Assembly (NCBI GenBank): GCA_013396525.1
Contig: VWYX01000403.1
Coordinates: 414,378-478,377 of the forward strand
DNA: 64,000 bases
Source of the DNA: Chaetorhynchus papuensis
Lineage: Eukaryota; Chordata; Aves; Passeriformes; Rhipiduridae
Reading direction: 5' to 3'
Program-made: the position numbers and the translations under genes
Shown here: piece by piece, positions 46,280 through 58,026 of the stretch
How positions within the stretch are numbered: position 1 is the first letter of the stretch
Layout of the letters: every line of letters starts with the position of its first letter
Notes under the pieces: model-generated
The model's database searches: none
What the model saw: only the letters and a program-made list of their open reading frames with translations
Told to the model about the DNA's origin: nothing

Positions 46280-47900
46280 CGCCCTCACCAAGCCCAGGGT
46301 GGAGCTGGGCAGCCGTGCCAGAGAGCCTTGGAATGTCTCTGGTGAAAACCCCCAGCTGCAGAGAGCCGAGGGGGGTGCGAGCCGACAGCCCTCCCCCGCC
46401 GCGCTGCCCCTCCAGGTTTCTTCTCTGTTCCCCGAGATGCTGAGAGCACAGTACCCCGCTCTCCGAGCTCCTCTTCCTTCCAGCCTCCACTTGCTGTACG
46501 GGAGCAGAGGCCCCGGTCCGCCCAGGGCCACGCCGGTGCCAAACCTCTCCCCATCCCTCCTGTGCCAGGGCAGCAGCAGCTGCAGGGCCGAGGTGTCCTG
46601 GGGCGCCGCGGCACCCCGTCGGTGCGGCACTGGGCTCGCCGGCGCGCACGTCCCCAAAGAAAAGCGCCTTTGATTCACTTGAGAGCGGAGAAAACTATTA
46701 GCCAAGCTTTGTTTTCCTGGATCCCTCCCCCTGCCGCTGACATTCAGCCGAGAGCGAGGGAGACAGAAAGTGAGCGAGGGAGGGCGGGAGCGGGTGCCAA
46801 GCGCCGCACCCCTTGTCAGCTTGGGTCAGCGCCACGTTCGTTATTAATGCTCTGTCTAGAGGTCACATTCAGATGCAACGAGCCCCGGGTCAGCCAGAGG
46901 AACAGATTAGAGCTTGCTCGCTGCTCCGCCACATACCGACGGTACCGGCTCCCCGTCCCCGGGCTGGCAGGAGCGGAGCTGCCGCGCTCCCGCCCCTTCG
47001 CTTTTCTCCTGCCTTTTTTTTTTTTTTTTTTTTTTTTAATTATTATTATTTCTTGGCAACGTCGGGCATCTCCTGAAACTGCACAGTCTCCCCATAGCCC
47101 CGAGCTGCTGAGCAAGGAGATGAGGTAGGGGAGAAAATATTGGCGGCGCTTCCATCCACCTTAACAACCGCGGCTGCAGCCGGCTGGAACGCTCCGGCGA
47201 GCGAGCAGGAGGAGAGCGGAGAACGCTGTTCGCTCCAAAGGGAAGAGCGCTGGGGCCGGAGCATGTGTTCCCACCAACTTCTGCCATCGGGGTCAGGAGT
47301 CTGCCGCCTGTGACCTGGTTTCCAGCCTCGGTGCCCGTTCTCTCGCCGCTCCCGGCCGCCCATGGCTCTGAAATCCTCTCGCCCCCAGGATTTAAGGAAC
47401 CGGCTTTGCTTTCTTCTCTGTCTCCGGCTGCTGCGAGGGAGCGAAAGCGAAATGCGTGGGGAGGGTGTGAGCGGAGCACTCGCAGCGCTTTGCCGCGGGC
47501 TGCCGTGCCCGGGGGGGCTTTGAAGAAGTGCCCTGACAGCCGTGTCCTTCCCAGCCCACCCGCTGCACACTCCAGGTGTGCTCCCTGCCCGCCGGAGCCG
47601 GAGCACGTAAGTCGGGTGTTGGGGTCCGAAGGATGGGGTTAGCCTCAAGGTTGTGTGTGGCTGCGTGCCTGCGGCAGACCCTGCGTCCGGATCCCCCGCC
47701 CCGAGCCGCGGAGCTCAGCCTTCCTGAGGATCTGATAACTCGGTTAGTCATAGTTTCAGTTGCGATGCGGAACGAAGGGCCGCGTGTGCCGGGGCGGGCT
47801 GGTGCTGCCGTGCCGGGCTGGAGCGCCGGGCAGGGGGAGCAGGCTCCGGGGGTGGCTCTGCTCAAGGAGCTCATGGAGATGGGGTGCCTGGCGAGCCGGG
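46280..47900 (+). promoter_or_regulatory. Large intronic CpG island, candidate internal promoter
   Basis: The densest CpG region in the window, about 1.6 kb, with GC boxes, a conserved-looking AT pocket (TCGTTATTAATGCTCTG near 46839) and AGGTCA (46860). It also has a 24-base T run (47014-47037) and several donor-like sequences, notably cacgtaagt at 47607 and gaggtaggg at 47126. No open frame joins exon 11 in phase from the ATGs checked, so a transcript starting here would more likely have a noncoding first exon and begin translation in or after exon 11. The island could also be an enhancer, or a start site for a noncoding RNA. Confidence 0.45.
47014..47037. repeat. 24-base T run inside CpG island
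   Basis: Uninterrupted T tract followed by AATTATTATTATTTC. On the opposite strand it reads as an A tail, but no processed gene copy is recognisable next to it, so it is treated as a simple repeat. Confidence 0.9.
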
Positions 47901-48056
47901 AGCTTACCAGCACGTCCGGGGGTGTCTCGGCTGGTCCCTCCCGAGGGTGCAGAGAACTACAGCGTGGGAAGCAGGTGTTGCTGTTTCGCTCTGGTTTCAT
48001 GTAGAAGAAGAGTGGCGGGGCTCCCTGCCGGTCCCGCAGGCAGGGGCTGCAGGCAG

Positions 48057-48092
48057 CCTCCTCCTCCTCCTCCTCCTCCTCCTCCTCCTCCC
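48057..48092. repeat. CCT trinucleotide repeat, ~12 units
   Basis: About twelve uninterrupted CCT/CTC units just downstream of the CpG island. The homopyrimidine strand could form triplex DNA. Confidence 0.95.
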
Positions 48093-50420
48093 GAGCCCAG
48101 CATGGACGCAGCCACCTGCCCGGTCAGCTGCAGGCTCCTTCAGCAGCGTCCCGGTGAGAGGGGCACAGCCAGCCTGGGCAGGGGGAAGGACAGCCAGGAG
48201 CTGGCATTGCCTGTGGCTGGTAAAGGTCACACCACGCTGGGGGCCGCTCACATTGACACCATCACCCCCTCAGCCCCGAGCTCTGCCATGCCAGGTCCTG
48301 CTTCCTGGCCTCTTTCCTGCCAAAGCACCCGTGCTCATGGCACATCCACACCGCTGCCAGTGTCTTCTTTTCAGCTTTGCCTGGGGCACACAATCAGCCT
48401 TGGCCCCGGCTGTCACACTTGGTGCTGGGCCACCAGTGCGGTGATGAGCAGAGGGATGGAGCTGCTTGTTTGCTTTGGACGGCAGCAGGGGGTTGTGTCA
48501 GAGGGGATGGGTTGTGACCCCGGGGACTGTCCTGTTTTCCCCTTCGGCATTCAGCAACGGCAGGGGGAGGACTCCTGCCCCACTCGTTGCCTCAGGATTG
48601 GTGGCCGGATGTGATTTTTTTTTTAATCTATTATTTTTTCTATGAAGTCCCAGCCTGCCAGCGGGGTGACGGAGGTCGTGGGTTTGGCTGAGCGAGGCTG
48701 GGAGTTGCAGAGTTAAAGCTCAGACTTGTTTCTTGGCTTGCCAGGGCCTTTCTGGTGCTCAGTGCATGTGATGCCTCGTACATGCAATTTGATAAGCCTG
48801 GTGCTGGGACGGGCAGGATACAGGCACCAGCTGGATGTTAACTCCTGCTGTGCTGGCTGCTGCTGGTTTTCTCCAGGACCTGGGAAGCAGGGAGGGGGAT
48901 TTCATCTCTCTGGGGGTTCATGGTGCCATCTCTTCCATGCAGCCATGCCCTCCCCTTGCACAGATTCCCAGAACAGATCCTGGCTGGAGGCACGTCCCTG
49001 GGGCCCAGTTGGCTGTGGCTTTGCTGAGATCAGCCCGTCCCCTGGGGTTTGTCGTTGGGCTGAAGCAGAGGTTGGGCTGGCACTTTTAAGGGCCGGGCTG
49101 ACACATGGCAGCAGCTTGGCAGGAGGCTGGCAGCAGGGCTGGGGCACAGCTGCCATGTTCCCAGGCACAGACAGCCATGCCAGGAGTCCCAGTGTGGGAC
49201 TCACCATGGTCCCAAGCACTGTGGTGTCAGAGGAGCCAGGGAGGGGCTTGGATATGGAGCCAGTGGTTAGTGCCCACTCCCAGCCACACAGGGCTCTGTG
49301 GTTGGTGGCCTCTGGGCAGAAAATCCCCCAGCAAAGGAGAAAGATGTTCTTAGCAGGTTCATTCCCTGCTGGTTTTCATCTTGAAGTTACCTTTCTGTGG
49401 CAGTACAGTGCCCCCGGGCTCACAGACTCTGCATCCTGTGCCCTCACGAGGTGCAGGGAAGAGCTAGGGAACTGTTGGCCTGATGGTGGCACCACATGGG
49501 CAGCCAGGAGCAAGCCAGGCTGGAAGTGTCCCACAGGCTGGTGGCAGCTCCAGCGCCACGAGACACCACACAAAGGACCAGCCACACAGCAGGAATAATT
49601 GCAGGCAGCGAGATGTTACTTCCCAGAAAGGCTGGATGGTCCTTTCACAGGTCACCTCCAGGAGCCTGGGGGGCCACTGCAGCCACCCCTTGGCTGTGGT
49701 TGTAACTCCTACCTCCATCTGCAGGACCAGGGGTGCCCAGATACCCCTGCAGAGATGGCGAGGACACGAGGTGCTGACTGTCTCCTTCCTCCTCCTCATC
49801 CTCCTCCTCCACCCTGCTGGGTTTGCCCCAGTGCTGACAGGAGCCCCGTGCTGGGGTGGCACCATCTGGCCAGGATTGCCAGCCCTTGGCGTGATGCCTG
49901 ACCTGGGAAGCTGCTTTTGCTCATGAGCCTGTGATCAGCACTAATCCCCTGGCACGCCTCTTCCCAGCCAGGGGCATCACCTGGGCTTCCCTGCCGGGAT
50001 GCTGCCACTTACCTGCCTGGGCTTCCCTCCCCTTCCCTAACAGGGCTGTGTGCCTTGTCACCCCTCTTGAAATCATCACTGGGACGCAGGAGAGTGGGAA
50101 GAGCCTTTGCTTCACGTTAGGGACTGAGAGCAGCTGTCCCAAGTTCTCTTGAGCGTGCCAACACCTGCTGCAGCCGTCCCAAAGGAAAGGGAGCACCGCT
50201 CGTCCTCGTGACTGCCCAGCGGCCGGCCGAGACACGGCTGTGGGGATGTGTTTTATTCCAGAGACGGTCAGCACAGTGCCTTTTTTTCCCCTTTGGAAAG
50301 AAAAACAGGCTTTCATAGGTCATCTCCTGGCCTAGCAGCCATTCAGACAGGTGCTGGTGACCATATTGTTCCTGTGGAGTTTGGCTTGCACGGAGGAGGT
50401 TTCCCGTTCTGCGTGGATAA

Positions 50421-50672
<252 letters not shown>

Positions 50673-51359
50673 TAGCAAGTGCTTGGATGCTCCCCGCAGC
50701 CAACAGGGGGGGTCTTTATCATGTTGGGTGAAAGCTGTGGGGACTGTGGAGTGGCTCAGGAAAGGGTTGTCCACCCGTCTGTCCCTGGGAGGTCTGGATG
50801 AGGCAGAGCTGCTGTGTGGGAGATGCCTGGGTGTCTGGAGCTTGGCTGGTACACGGGGAGATAAGGAGCAGGAGGAGGAGCGGGGCTGGGGTGCCTTGGC
50901 CAGGATGCAAGTTCCGATGGCTGTGCAGATACTTTGCTGAGATTGTGCTGTTCCACCCCGGCGAGCAGAGAGCCCGGCTGGGCCGCACCGATCTGTGCCT
51001 TGCAGCTTTTGCAGTTACCTGCAGTAAACTGCTTTGGTTTGCCCCAAAGAAAATCAGAGATTTGGACAATGTGAGGAAAGCCTGGCTCCGAAACAGGTTT
51101 TCTTCAGCACTGTGAGCAGTTGTGCACATCTTTCCGTGCCTCAGTTTCCCCTTCAGATGGGGCTAACACTGCTTCTTCCCTGGCATGTGGTGCAGGGTGT
51201 GAATGTAGTGGGGCTTGTTTGGTGTTCTGGAGATAGCTTGGACTGCTCAGAGCCGCTAAAGATTATAATTATTTCATTTGTAGAGTATCCTGGGGTTCCC
51301 AGTTTCTGGCTAATAGAATTCACATGGCTAAACCCCCAAGGGGTGCTTTGAAAATGCAA

Positions 51360-52250
51360 AGGACAATGTTCAATGCAGGAATCTTTCCAAGCAAGCTATT
51401 ACAGCAAGAGTAAGAAGAAAGACAGGAAAACATTCAATGACTCACCCAGGAATTTAATATCCTAGTCAGTCTATAGGAATGAGAGAAAGAGAAGACATCG
51501 GCGATTCTTTTTTATTAATTCTCTATGCACAGAGACACTCCTGTGTTCCCATGTTTCACCAAATTGTTTTTAGAAACAAAGCAAACAAACTATATAAAAG
51601 ACCCCCAGACCCATATAAAGGCTGGAATGAAATATTCTGTGAAATGTGCATCAAGCCCTCTGAATATAAAAAGTTACATTAGAAAGATATCATTGTTCAT
51701 TACTGGGGAGAATCTGAAATAAGATCATACAGCTTTGCTGGCAGAGGAGCCGGTGTGTATTAATTTACTCTGCTCCCTAATGTTGCAGAAATTATATCAC
51801 GGAAGTGTTTTTCTGCAGAACCACATTTTTTCCCTGCATCCGTCCCTCCAAGGCAGCCGCTAGACTTCTCCAGTCTAATTGCTCACTCTCACTTGCAGTT
51901 TATATCAGCATCATCATTTTATTTTTCGAGCATTGGAGGCTGTGGGATTCGGTCATGGAGAAGAACAATGAACATTCAGCTGTTATTTATTGTATTCTAT
52001 TGTTTTGTGGCAACAGCAGATGCCAGAAAGCTGAATAAAATGAAAGAACAACTGAGATTAAATTGCCATAGACCTTCCTTCCTGACTCCTAAATATATTC
52101 CCGAGCAAACCGAGCCTCCAAATCTCATCCTATACCCAGTATCAGCCGTGACCTCTGTGGAGGAAGCACATGGTGAAGCAGCGTGGCATCGCTTAGTTTT
52201 GCCGTGACATCCACAGATCATTCCCTGACCTCACCACCACCAGCTACCGC
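51360..52250. promoter_or_regulatory. AT-rich island with repeated SOX-like words
   Basis: Nearly 0.9 kb of AT-rich DNA in an otherwise GC-rich gene. SOX-type cores recur: ACAATG (51363), CATTGTTC (51689), AACAATGAAC (51965) and CTATTGTTTTG (51998). There are also AP-1-like TGACTCA (51438), TATTAATT words and TATATAAAAG (51590). Open frames here are short. It may be one or more conserved enhancers; it could also be unrecognised decayed repeat DNA. Confidence 0.35.
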
Positions 52251-54029
52251 CGATCACGTGCGGGGAAACGCAGCGGCTCTGCTTCTCCTCCTCATGCTAA
52301 ATGAGAGCAAACTGAATTAGCAGATCTCATTCATTTCCCAAATGGGGCTCGTTAATATTGTAGCCTCCTCTTCCCAGGCAGGTGTGACACCGGGTTCCAG
52401 CAGTGTGCAGGTGGCTCTGAGGAGCCGTGGGGCCGTGCCACGGTGCGGGATGGGAAACAGGCACCGAACCAGCCAGCTGCACCCTGGGACAGGCAGCCTG
52501 TTACTGCTGGGGCAGGGTCAGGCCACCTTGAGGCTTCACTTATCTGCCCTGCTGTGTGCTTTGGCTTGGTTTCGCTGCTGCGCCGCTCGGATGTGTCCCA
52601 GGCATCAGCGTCACTTAGCCTTGACCTTCTGCACACTGCACTCGCTAATCTTGGCATTTAAGGAAAGCAGGGCATTGGGATACACGGTGTCCTCGGAGCT
52701 GCTCCTTCTGCCAGTGGCTGCAGATTAGGCGCTGTCTTCACTGGGATCAGTCTGCGGCGTGGTTGTCACTTTGGTCTGCCGAGTGCTGCGGCTTGTTTTG
52801 CCTCGCGCAGGGAAGAAGGGCCAGTTATCCCCGGGGCTGGGGCTGGTCCTGCTTGGACACCAAGTCCTGTGGACGTGCTCTGAGCAACATTTCTTTAATT
52901 CCTCACGTTTTTGGATGCTGCTGGCTTTGCACAGCAAAACCGCTTCAGGAGTGCAGCCTGGTGGCCTCTGCTTCTGGGGAGTGAGCGTGTCTGACTTGCC
53001 TTGGTCCTGCTGTTAGGACAGGCTGAGCCTGATGAGAGGTTCCCATCAGGGTTGGCTTTGTGTTGGTGCTGGGGTTTGGGAGCTGTTTGGTTGCTGCCAC
53101 ATCAGGTGGTGAGTTCAGGGAGAGGCTGAATTTGTTGGGATGGCCCAGAAAAGCGTTGAGGAGGAGGAGGCCTGGAGTGACCCCTCGTGCAGGGTTCCGT
53201 GTCCGTGCTGTGCACAGCGTATACCCTCGGTGGTCTTGGCAAGTCAGAACGCTTGAGTGGCACCAAGTCCTGGATGCTCGTGAGGAAATACCTGGTGGCA
53301 GGTAGAGAGGAGCAAGACTGCATGCTGAGTCTGGAGCTGTGGGCACGATAAGAGGCAAAGTGGTGGCCTTGAACACATCTGTAAATGTAGCCATGATCTG
53401 CTGCCCGTATTTCACATAATTTTCCCTAAATACCAGCAGTGGGGTCTGCTGGGAGAGGGACCCACGGTGCCCCTGGGGCCACTCTCTGCTCTGCTCTGCC
53501 AGCAGCCGCCAGCCCCAGGCTCTGGCCAAGTAGGGTGCTAAGGCAGAGGCTGGTTCCCATCTAACTCCCCGTGAGGAGCCTGCTCCTGCCCGCGGCTGAG
53601 TCACGGACCCGTGAGTAAGAGGCAGAGAAGCCTTTGCCATAGTAACGTCGGCGCTTTGTCGCTGCATTAGCGTGATGGGGAACTGCTGCTTCGCCCAGGA
53701 ACGTGCGGTGCTGAATCGCTGCCGTGGCAGAGGCGCCAACGCCGGCAGCACCAGGGCATCACTGGCAGGGCTGGGATGGGGCAAGGGAGCCACAGAGCCT
53801 GGCGTTCCTCCTGCTGCCTCTCCGCGCCTGCACAGAGCCCGTTCTCAAGTGCCTTTTTTCCCCTCTCTCCTGCCCAGTTTGATAAAAATAGATTTTGAGC
53901 AAGCAGCGTTTCCAAGCAAAAAGCAGTTGTATTTGTTTGTTTTAGCTGGAAGTTTTCTAAAGGATTGAAAAGTTGGGGGTGGGGGAAGGGGGGGAGGACC
54001 AGCTCTTCCCAGCACAGAGATCCAGCGGC

Positions 54030-54190
54030 AAAGTTAACGTTTCCACCACGGCTTTATCTTTTCATCCATGTAAATAAACGTCCTACACACGTCACTCATG
54101 TGGGGTTTGCAGGGAGAGCCGGAGATGATGAGCCTGTTCCTACTGGTAATATTTACTCAAGCAACAAGAGCAGGAAACAATAGCAAAGCT
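54030..54190. promoter_or_regulatory. Candidate small regulatory block
   Basis: An AT-rich patch with a CAGGAAACAATAGCAAAG SOX/FOX-like stretch near 54170, forkhead-like GTAAATAAAC (54069) and TAATATTTACTC (54147). Regulatory role inferred from motifs only. Confidence 0.25.
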
Positions 54191-54931
54191 GAGACTTTTC
54201 CTTCAGGTCTGCAGGAGGGAGCAGCTGTCCGTGCCCTCGTGGCCGTGGCACGTGCTCCAGCCAGGGAGGTCGGGGCTGTCTCAGGGCAAGCCAGGACACG
54301 GGGCGGCCACCTTTGGGATGCCATGCTGCACTGAGCATGCCACTGTCCGCCGGTGACAGCTGCCCTGGCATGGGAGTCAAAGTTCTTTGGCAGCACCTGC
54401 CAAAGGGGAGGTGAAAGCAGGTGCATGGAAGTGTTGGCTGGGCCGTATCTGGGGCATCAGCTTCGTTATCTGCAGATGAGCGTCAAGTGGCGGCCGTGCG
54501 TGTTTGCGTAGCTGGAGGTAGAGCCTGGAAATGCGCAGGACCAACACGTCACACGTGTGTCATGAGCAGACATGTGACCCCCGGGCTCTCGCCAGCCTTG
54601 CCCTGGTGACCTCTGCATGATTGTCCCCTGTCCACGTATCTGCCGTTCTTCCCCTGAACGCTCGCTGCTGGCTGAGGCTGGAGCGCCACATTGACCCAGG
54701 CTGGCCATTGCACAGAGGCCAAAAAGTTTTTGGCCAGGTGACACCACGCCTGCCGGGCTTTTCAACAGGCGAGTCAGGTCCCAAAGCCTGGTGCTCACAG
54801 GGTTGACCGAGGGCAGGGGGTCCCCGGCAGCGTGAGCATCCCTCTTGATGCTTTGGGCAGGACCAGTGCTCTCTGCTCCCCTGTAACTCCCCGTGGGCTT
54901 TGCCTCTCACCGTCCTCTCTGTCTTCCTCAG

Positions 54932-55079
54932 GAGAAAGAAAGGAACGCCAAGAGGAAGAAGAAAAAAGGCGCCGCTGTTCAGAACGAAGAAGCCGCCTTC
55001 CCTCCCGCAGCTGAGGACGAGGAGATGGAGGTGTCGGGGACGAGCGGCAACGAGGAGGAGATGGCGGAGGAGGCCGAAG
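54932..55079 (+). CDS. NCOR2: NCOR2 exon 12 in window (basic then acidic linker)
   Basis: Coding exon of 49 codons plus G, between cttcctcag and gtgagg. It opens with a basic run, EKERNAKRKKKK, followed by EEAAFPPAAEDEEME and a Ser/Gly-Glu acidic end. It continues the helix after SANT2 into the disordered linker. Charge order matches human SMRT; Thr/Gly and Ala substitutions are conservative. The human protein, as I recall it, has an extra short alternatively used segment after this exon that I did not find in the following intron. Confidence 0.96.
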
Positions 55080-57470
55080 GTGAGGCAGGCAGGGGCCGTG
55101 GCAGGGAGCGTGCTCAGCTCTCCTGGCTTTGTCGCAGCAGAGGCACTGTGCGCGGCCTCTCCGGGGCTGCAAATGGCAGCACTCACAAGGGGTCTGTCAG
55201 CCCAAAGTCACACCGGGGTGATGGTGTCTCACAGCACGAGGCACTCGTGGCATTTTGGATGCCTCTGGATTTCACGCTTGCGAGGAGTGCCCTGGATCAC
55301 TGCCCTCCTCCCGTGTCTGTCTGGATGGATGGCTATTTTTGGGAGCCCTTTGGTTTCTGATTTCCGTCAGTGCGCTTTCCAAGAGTGCACAGCTTCCCAG
55401 GGCCTCTTGTAAATCACATTTCTTGGTGTTTTGCTCCAAAGGAGGGTCTCTGCATGCTATTAGACAGCCACCGCTGTGGGCTGTCGTGTAGCTTATCATG
55501 GGCTCAAGGAGAGATAACCCACCAAGGTCTGTGTGTGCCCATCCCCATCCCATCAGGGCATTGCTGCTTTCCTGGGTAGTGGAGTTCCCAGAGCCCAGCA
55601 CTGCAGCAAATGCAGAGGAAGCCATGGTCTCCCACCAGCAAGGCTGATGCATCTTGGTGGGGCTTTTCCTCCCGCTTTCCCTTTTAAGGCAGTGTTTTCC
55701 TCCCTCACAGCCATACCAAAGAAAGCAAACAACTTGAAAGTGACAATTTTCAGCCATTTATCGCTTTGAAAGCGCAGCAGTTTGGAGTTTAGAGAAAATA
55801 TGCACAATTTTCCAGCAATGCCCATTTGACTTCTGTCAAAGTACTTTAATAACTTAACCGGCACTCTGGTACCACGCTGGTTCCTGGCCTTAGCACCCAG
55901 GCTAATGGGACTTGAAGTGGGAAATCTTTTCAAATCGTCCTTGTGAGTGACTCATTACAAGGCAGATTCCAGGTAAATCTTTGTGCGAGGTGATACGTGA
56001 CTCACAGGAGCAAACTAAAAGGTAGTTATTGCTCCTTGAAAGAGTACCTGAGAGGAAACAACATAGTTTTTGAGATTAGAGACAGATCTCTTGACATGCT
56101 TCCGAGTCTTACCCTCCAAGCATCGGCTCTTGTTCTGCTGCTGGGGTGTCCTGCAGCATCGTGGGAAAGCGTGAGCAGGGGGATGAAATGCAGGGTGGTG
56201 TTACTCAGGAGGTGGCTGCTGGTGCCAGGGTGACACTTGGGAATGCTCAGACAATACCTTGGAGTCGCAGGTGCTGTGTGGCCAGTCCAGGGACAAGGGG
56301 AGAGACTCGGTGTGGGAGTTATGGTGTAGACTACAGATTCAGCATCTGGGGGGAATGCAAGGGAGTCCAGAGCTTGGCTGAGCTCGGGATGAGATGCTGT
56401 CGGATGTCTCAGCATGGCATTCAAAGCAGCATCAAGTGGCAGTTGGGAAGAGTTTTGCAAGAAACACTCTGTGAACCTTGTCCTGGGTGGGGGACAGGGC
56501 ACCTGATTTCTTGTTTGCAACTGGTATTGGAAAAGGCTGAGACTCCTGATGAGCATGGTGCGATTTCACTCTGCAGCACTCCTTTCACCAGCGTTTGAAA
56601 GCTGGCTGTGCTGCTGTGGAGAGAGGCAAGTCAAGGAATGCAAGTGAGGAAGCCTTTGGGGCATGAGCGTGAGAGCCCTGCCCGGTGGGGACATGCTGGG
56701 ATGGGACTGTGGAAACCTCCTGGTGTTCCTGGCCCTGGCCGTGTTTGTCCGGCAGAGGCTTGGAGGGAGTGATCCTCTCCCCAGCTGTAGAAACAATCTC
56801 TTGGCAGCACCCAGCTCTGAGCAGTGCACAGCCGCCTGTGCTTCCATCTCACGTCAGGCCGCTGGTGGCAGATCTGGGAATGATCCTTCCCGTGTAATAA
56901 TTAACCTGTCCTGCAGCACTGCCAGCGCTTTCCTTTTGCCGACCCTGACCTCCTTTCTTCTGCCACCGGTGGCTTAAATAACAACAAACACGTTGTAGTG
57001 TTTTGGGATGATCCCAGCTGCCCCAGGGGTGGCAGAGCCAGGGACACAGGCGACGTAAGTCAGCGAGCAGGGTGACAGTGAGGTGCCTGGCCTGGGGCAG
57101 CTGATCATGTGCCATGGGTGAGAGGGCGAGAACGCAGCAGATCTCGTCCTGGAAGACAAGCCAGCAGCCAGGGTTTTCCCTTAAAATCCAGCTACCCAGT
57201 CGGTCAGTCATTCTCCAGGCTTTTGGGCATGTAATTTTGTGTTTGGGTGGGGGTTAACAGTCCTGCTGGGCAAGCAGAGAGGCCCCCAGAAGAGCCCATT
57301 GCTTAGTAGGCTCTGGATCCAGGGATCCCAGCACAGTTCTCCCAGCCCCGGGATCATCTCCCCCTCAGAGGAACGAGGGCGTTCTCTTCCCAAGGGAGGG
57401 GGTGGAGGCAGCGATATGGGAAGCAGGAATCTCAGGCTGATCCTTATTTTTATTTCTTCCCTTTTCTCAG
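55080..57470 (+). other. Intron 12 (2.4 kb)
   Basis: GT-AG intron, gtgagg to ttttctcag. An AT-rich patch with two AP-1 sites lies near 55740-56100. I looked for the short human-type exon (a LHASGN-like peptide) and found only a LHA word interrupted soon after by a non-matching frame near 55450. Confidence 0.88.
55740..56100. promoter_or_regulatory. Candidate element with paired AP-1 sites
   Basis: AT-rich patch containing two perfect AP-1 words, TGACTCA at 55948-55954 (inside the palindrome TGAGTGACTCA) and at 55998-56004, exactly 50 bases apart. The flanks carry homeodomain-like TTTAATAACTTAACC (near 55844). No coding potential. Confidence 0.3.
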
Positions 57471-58026
57471 CTGCAGTAAATAACAGCTCCGACACCGAGA
57501 GCATTCCCTCGCCAAGGCCCGAAGCCAAAGAAGGAGGCGAAAACGGGGCCAAGGCACCACCCGGGCCGGGAGGTGACGCCGGCACAGAACCGGCAGTCAA
57601 GTGGGAAGAGGCTCCAACACCCCCCGACGCTCCCCCTGCTCCCCCTGCCAACCCCGCTCCTGCTGCCAGCCCCCCGCCGGAGACAGCCCCCGAGCCGCCC
57701 AGCACCGAGGAGAAGGTGCCGGAGGACCTGGTGGTGGACGTGGTGAAAACGGAGGAGCCGGAGGAGAAGGTGAGCGAGGAGCCCTGCAAGAGCGAGGTGA
57801 AGAAGGAGGAGAGCGAGGAGAGCCAGGAGAAGGACAAGGGGAATGACAAGAAGGTGGAAAGCGGCGTCGGCGGCGCGGGGACGGCGGGGACGGAGGGGAC
57901 GCCCAAGGCCGAGAAGAAGGAGAGCCATAAGGGCAGCAAAGGCCCCGGGGTGAACCCCGACAGCGACTCCAGCGCGACCTGCAGCGCAGACGAGATGGAC
58001 GAGCAGGATGCTGTGGACAAGAGCAG
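57471..58026 (+). CDS. NCOR2: NCOR2 exon 13 in window (proline/acid-rich linker, DSDSSATCSADE)
   Basis: Largest exon seen: CT completes Ala, then 184 codons, then AG for the split Arg, between ttttctcag and gtagga. It starts with conserved NNSSDTESIPSP, runs through a poorly conserved proline/alanine-rich part and a K/E-rich part, and ends with DSDSSATCSADE, shared with NCOR1 and rich in acidic-directed (CK2-type) serine sites. Three 9-base units at 57877-57903 encode GT repeats. A second acceptor AG at 57476 would remove two residues in frame. The whole segment is expected to be disordered. Confidence 0.95.
57877..57903 (+). repeat. 9-bp coding repeat, three units
   Basis: GGGGACG followed by GC, GA and CC: three 9-base units in frame inside exon 13, reading as G-T-A, G-T-E and G-T-P. 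Likely a site of in-frame length variation. Confidence 0.85.

Noticed and set aside
47014..47060. Poly-T followed by AATTATTATTATT as the A tail of a minus-strand processed pseudogene
   Set aside because: No retrocopy body or target-site duplication seen; the right flank (which would be the retrocopy) is CpG-island sequence without coding resemblance.
48726..49598. 290-codon plus-strand open frame in intron 10
   Set aside because: Random-looking peptide rich in W, G, S and P; no motif or splice support.
55440..55500. CTGCATGC near 55450 as the missing human-type LHASGN exon
   Set aside because: Only LHA matches; the frame then diverges and stops, and splice sites in the right phase are lacking.
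57208..58020. 270-codon minus-strand open frame opposite exon 13
   Set aside because: It mirrors the GC-rich, biased codons of a real exon with verified splice phases; the antisense peptide is low complexity with no family resemblance.
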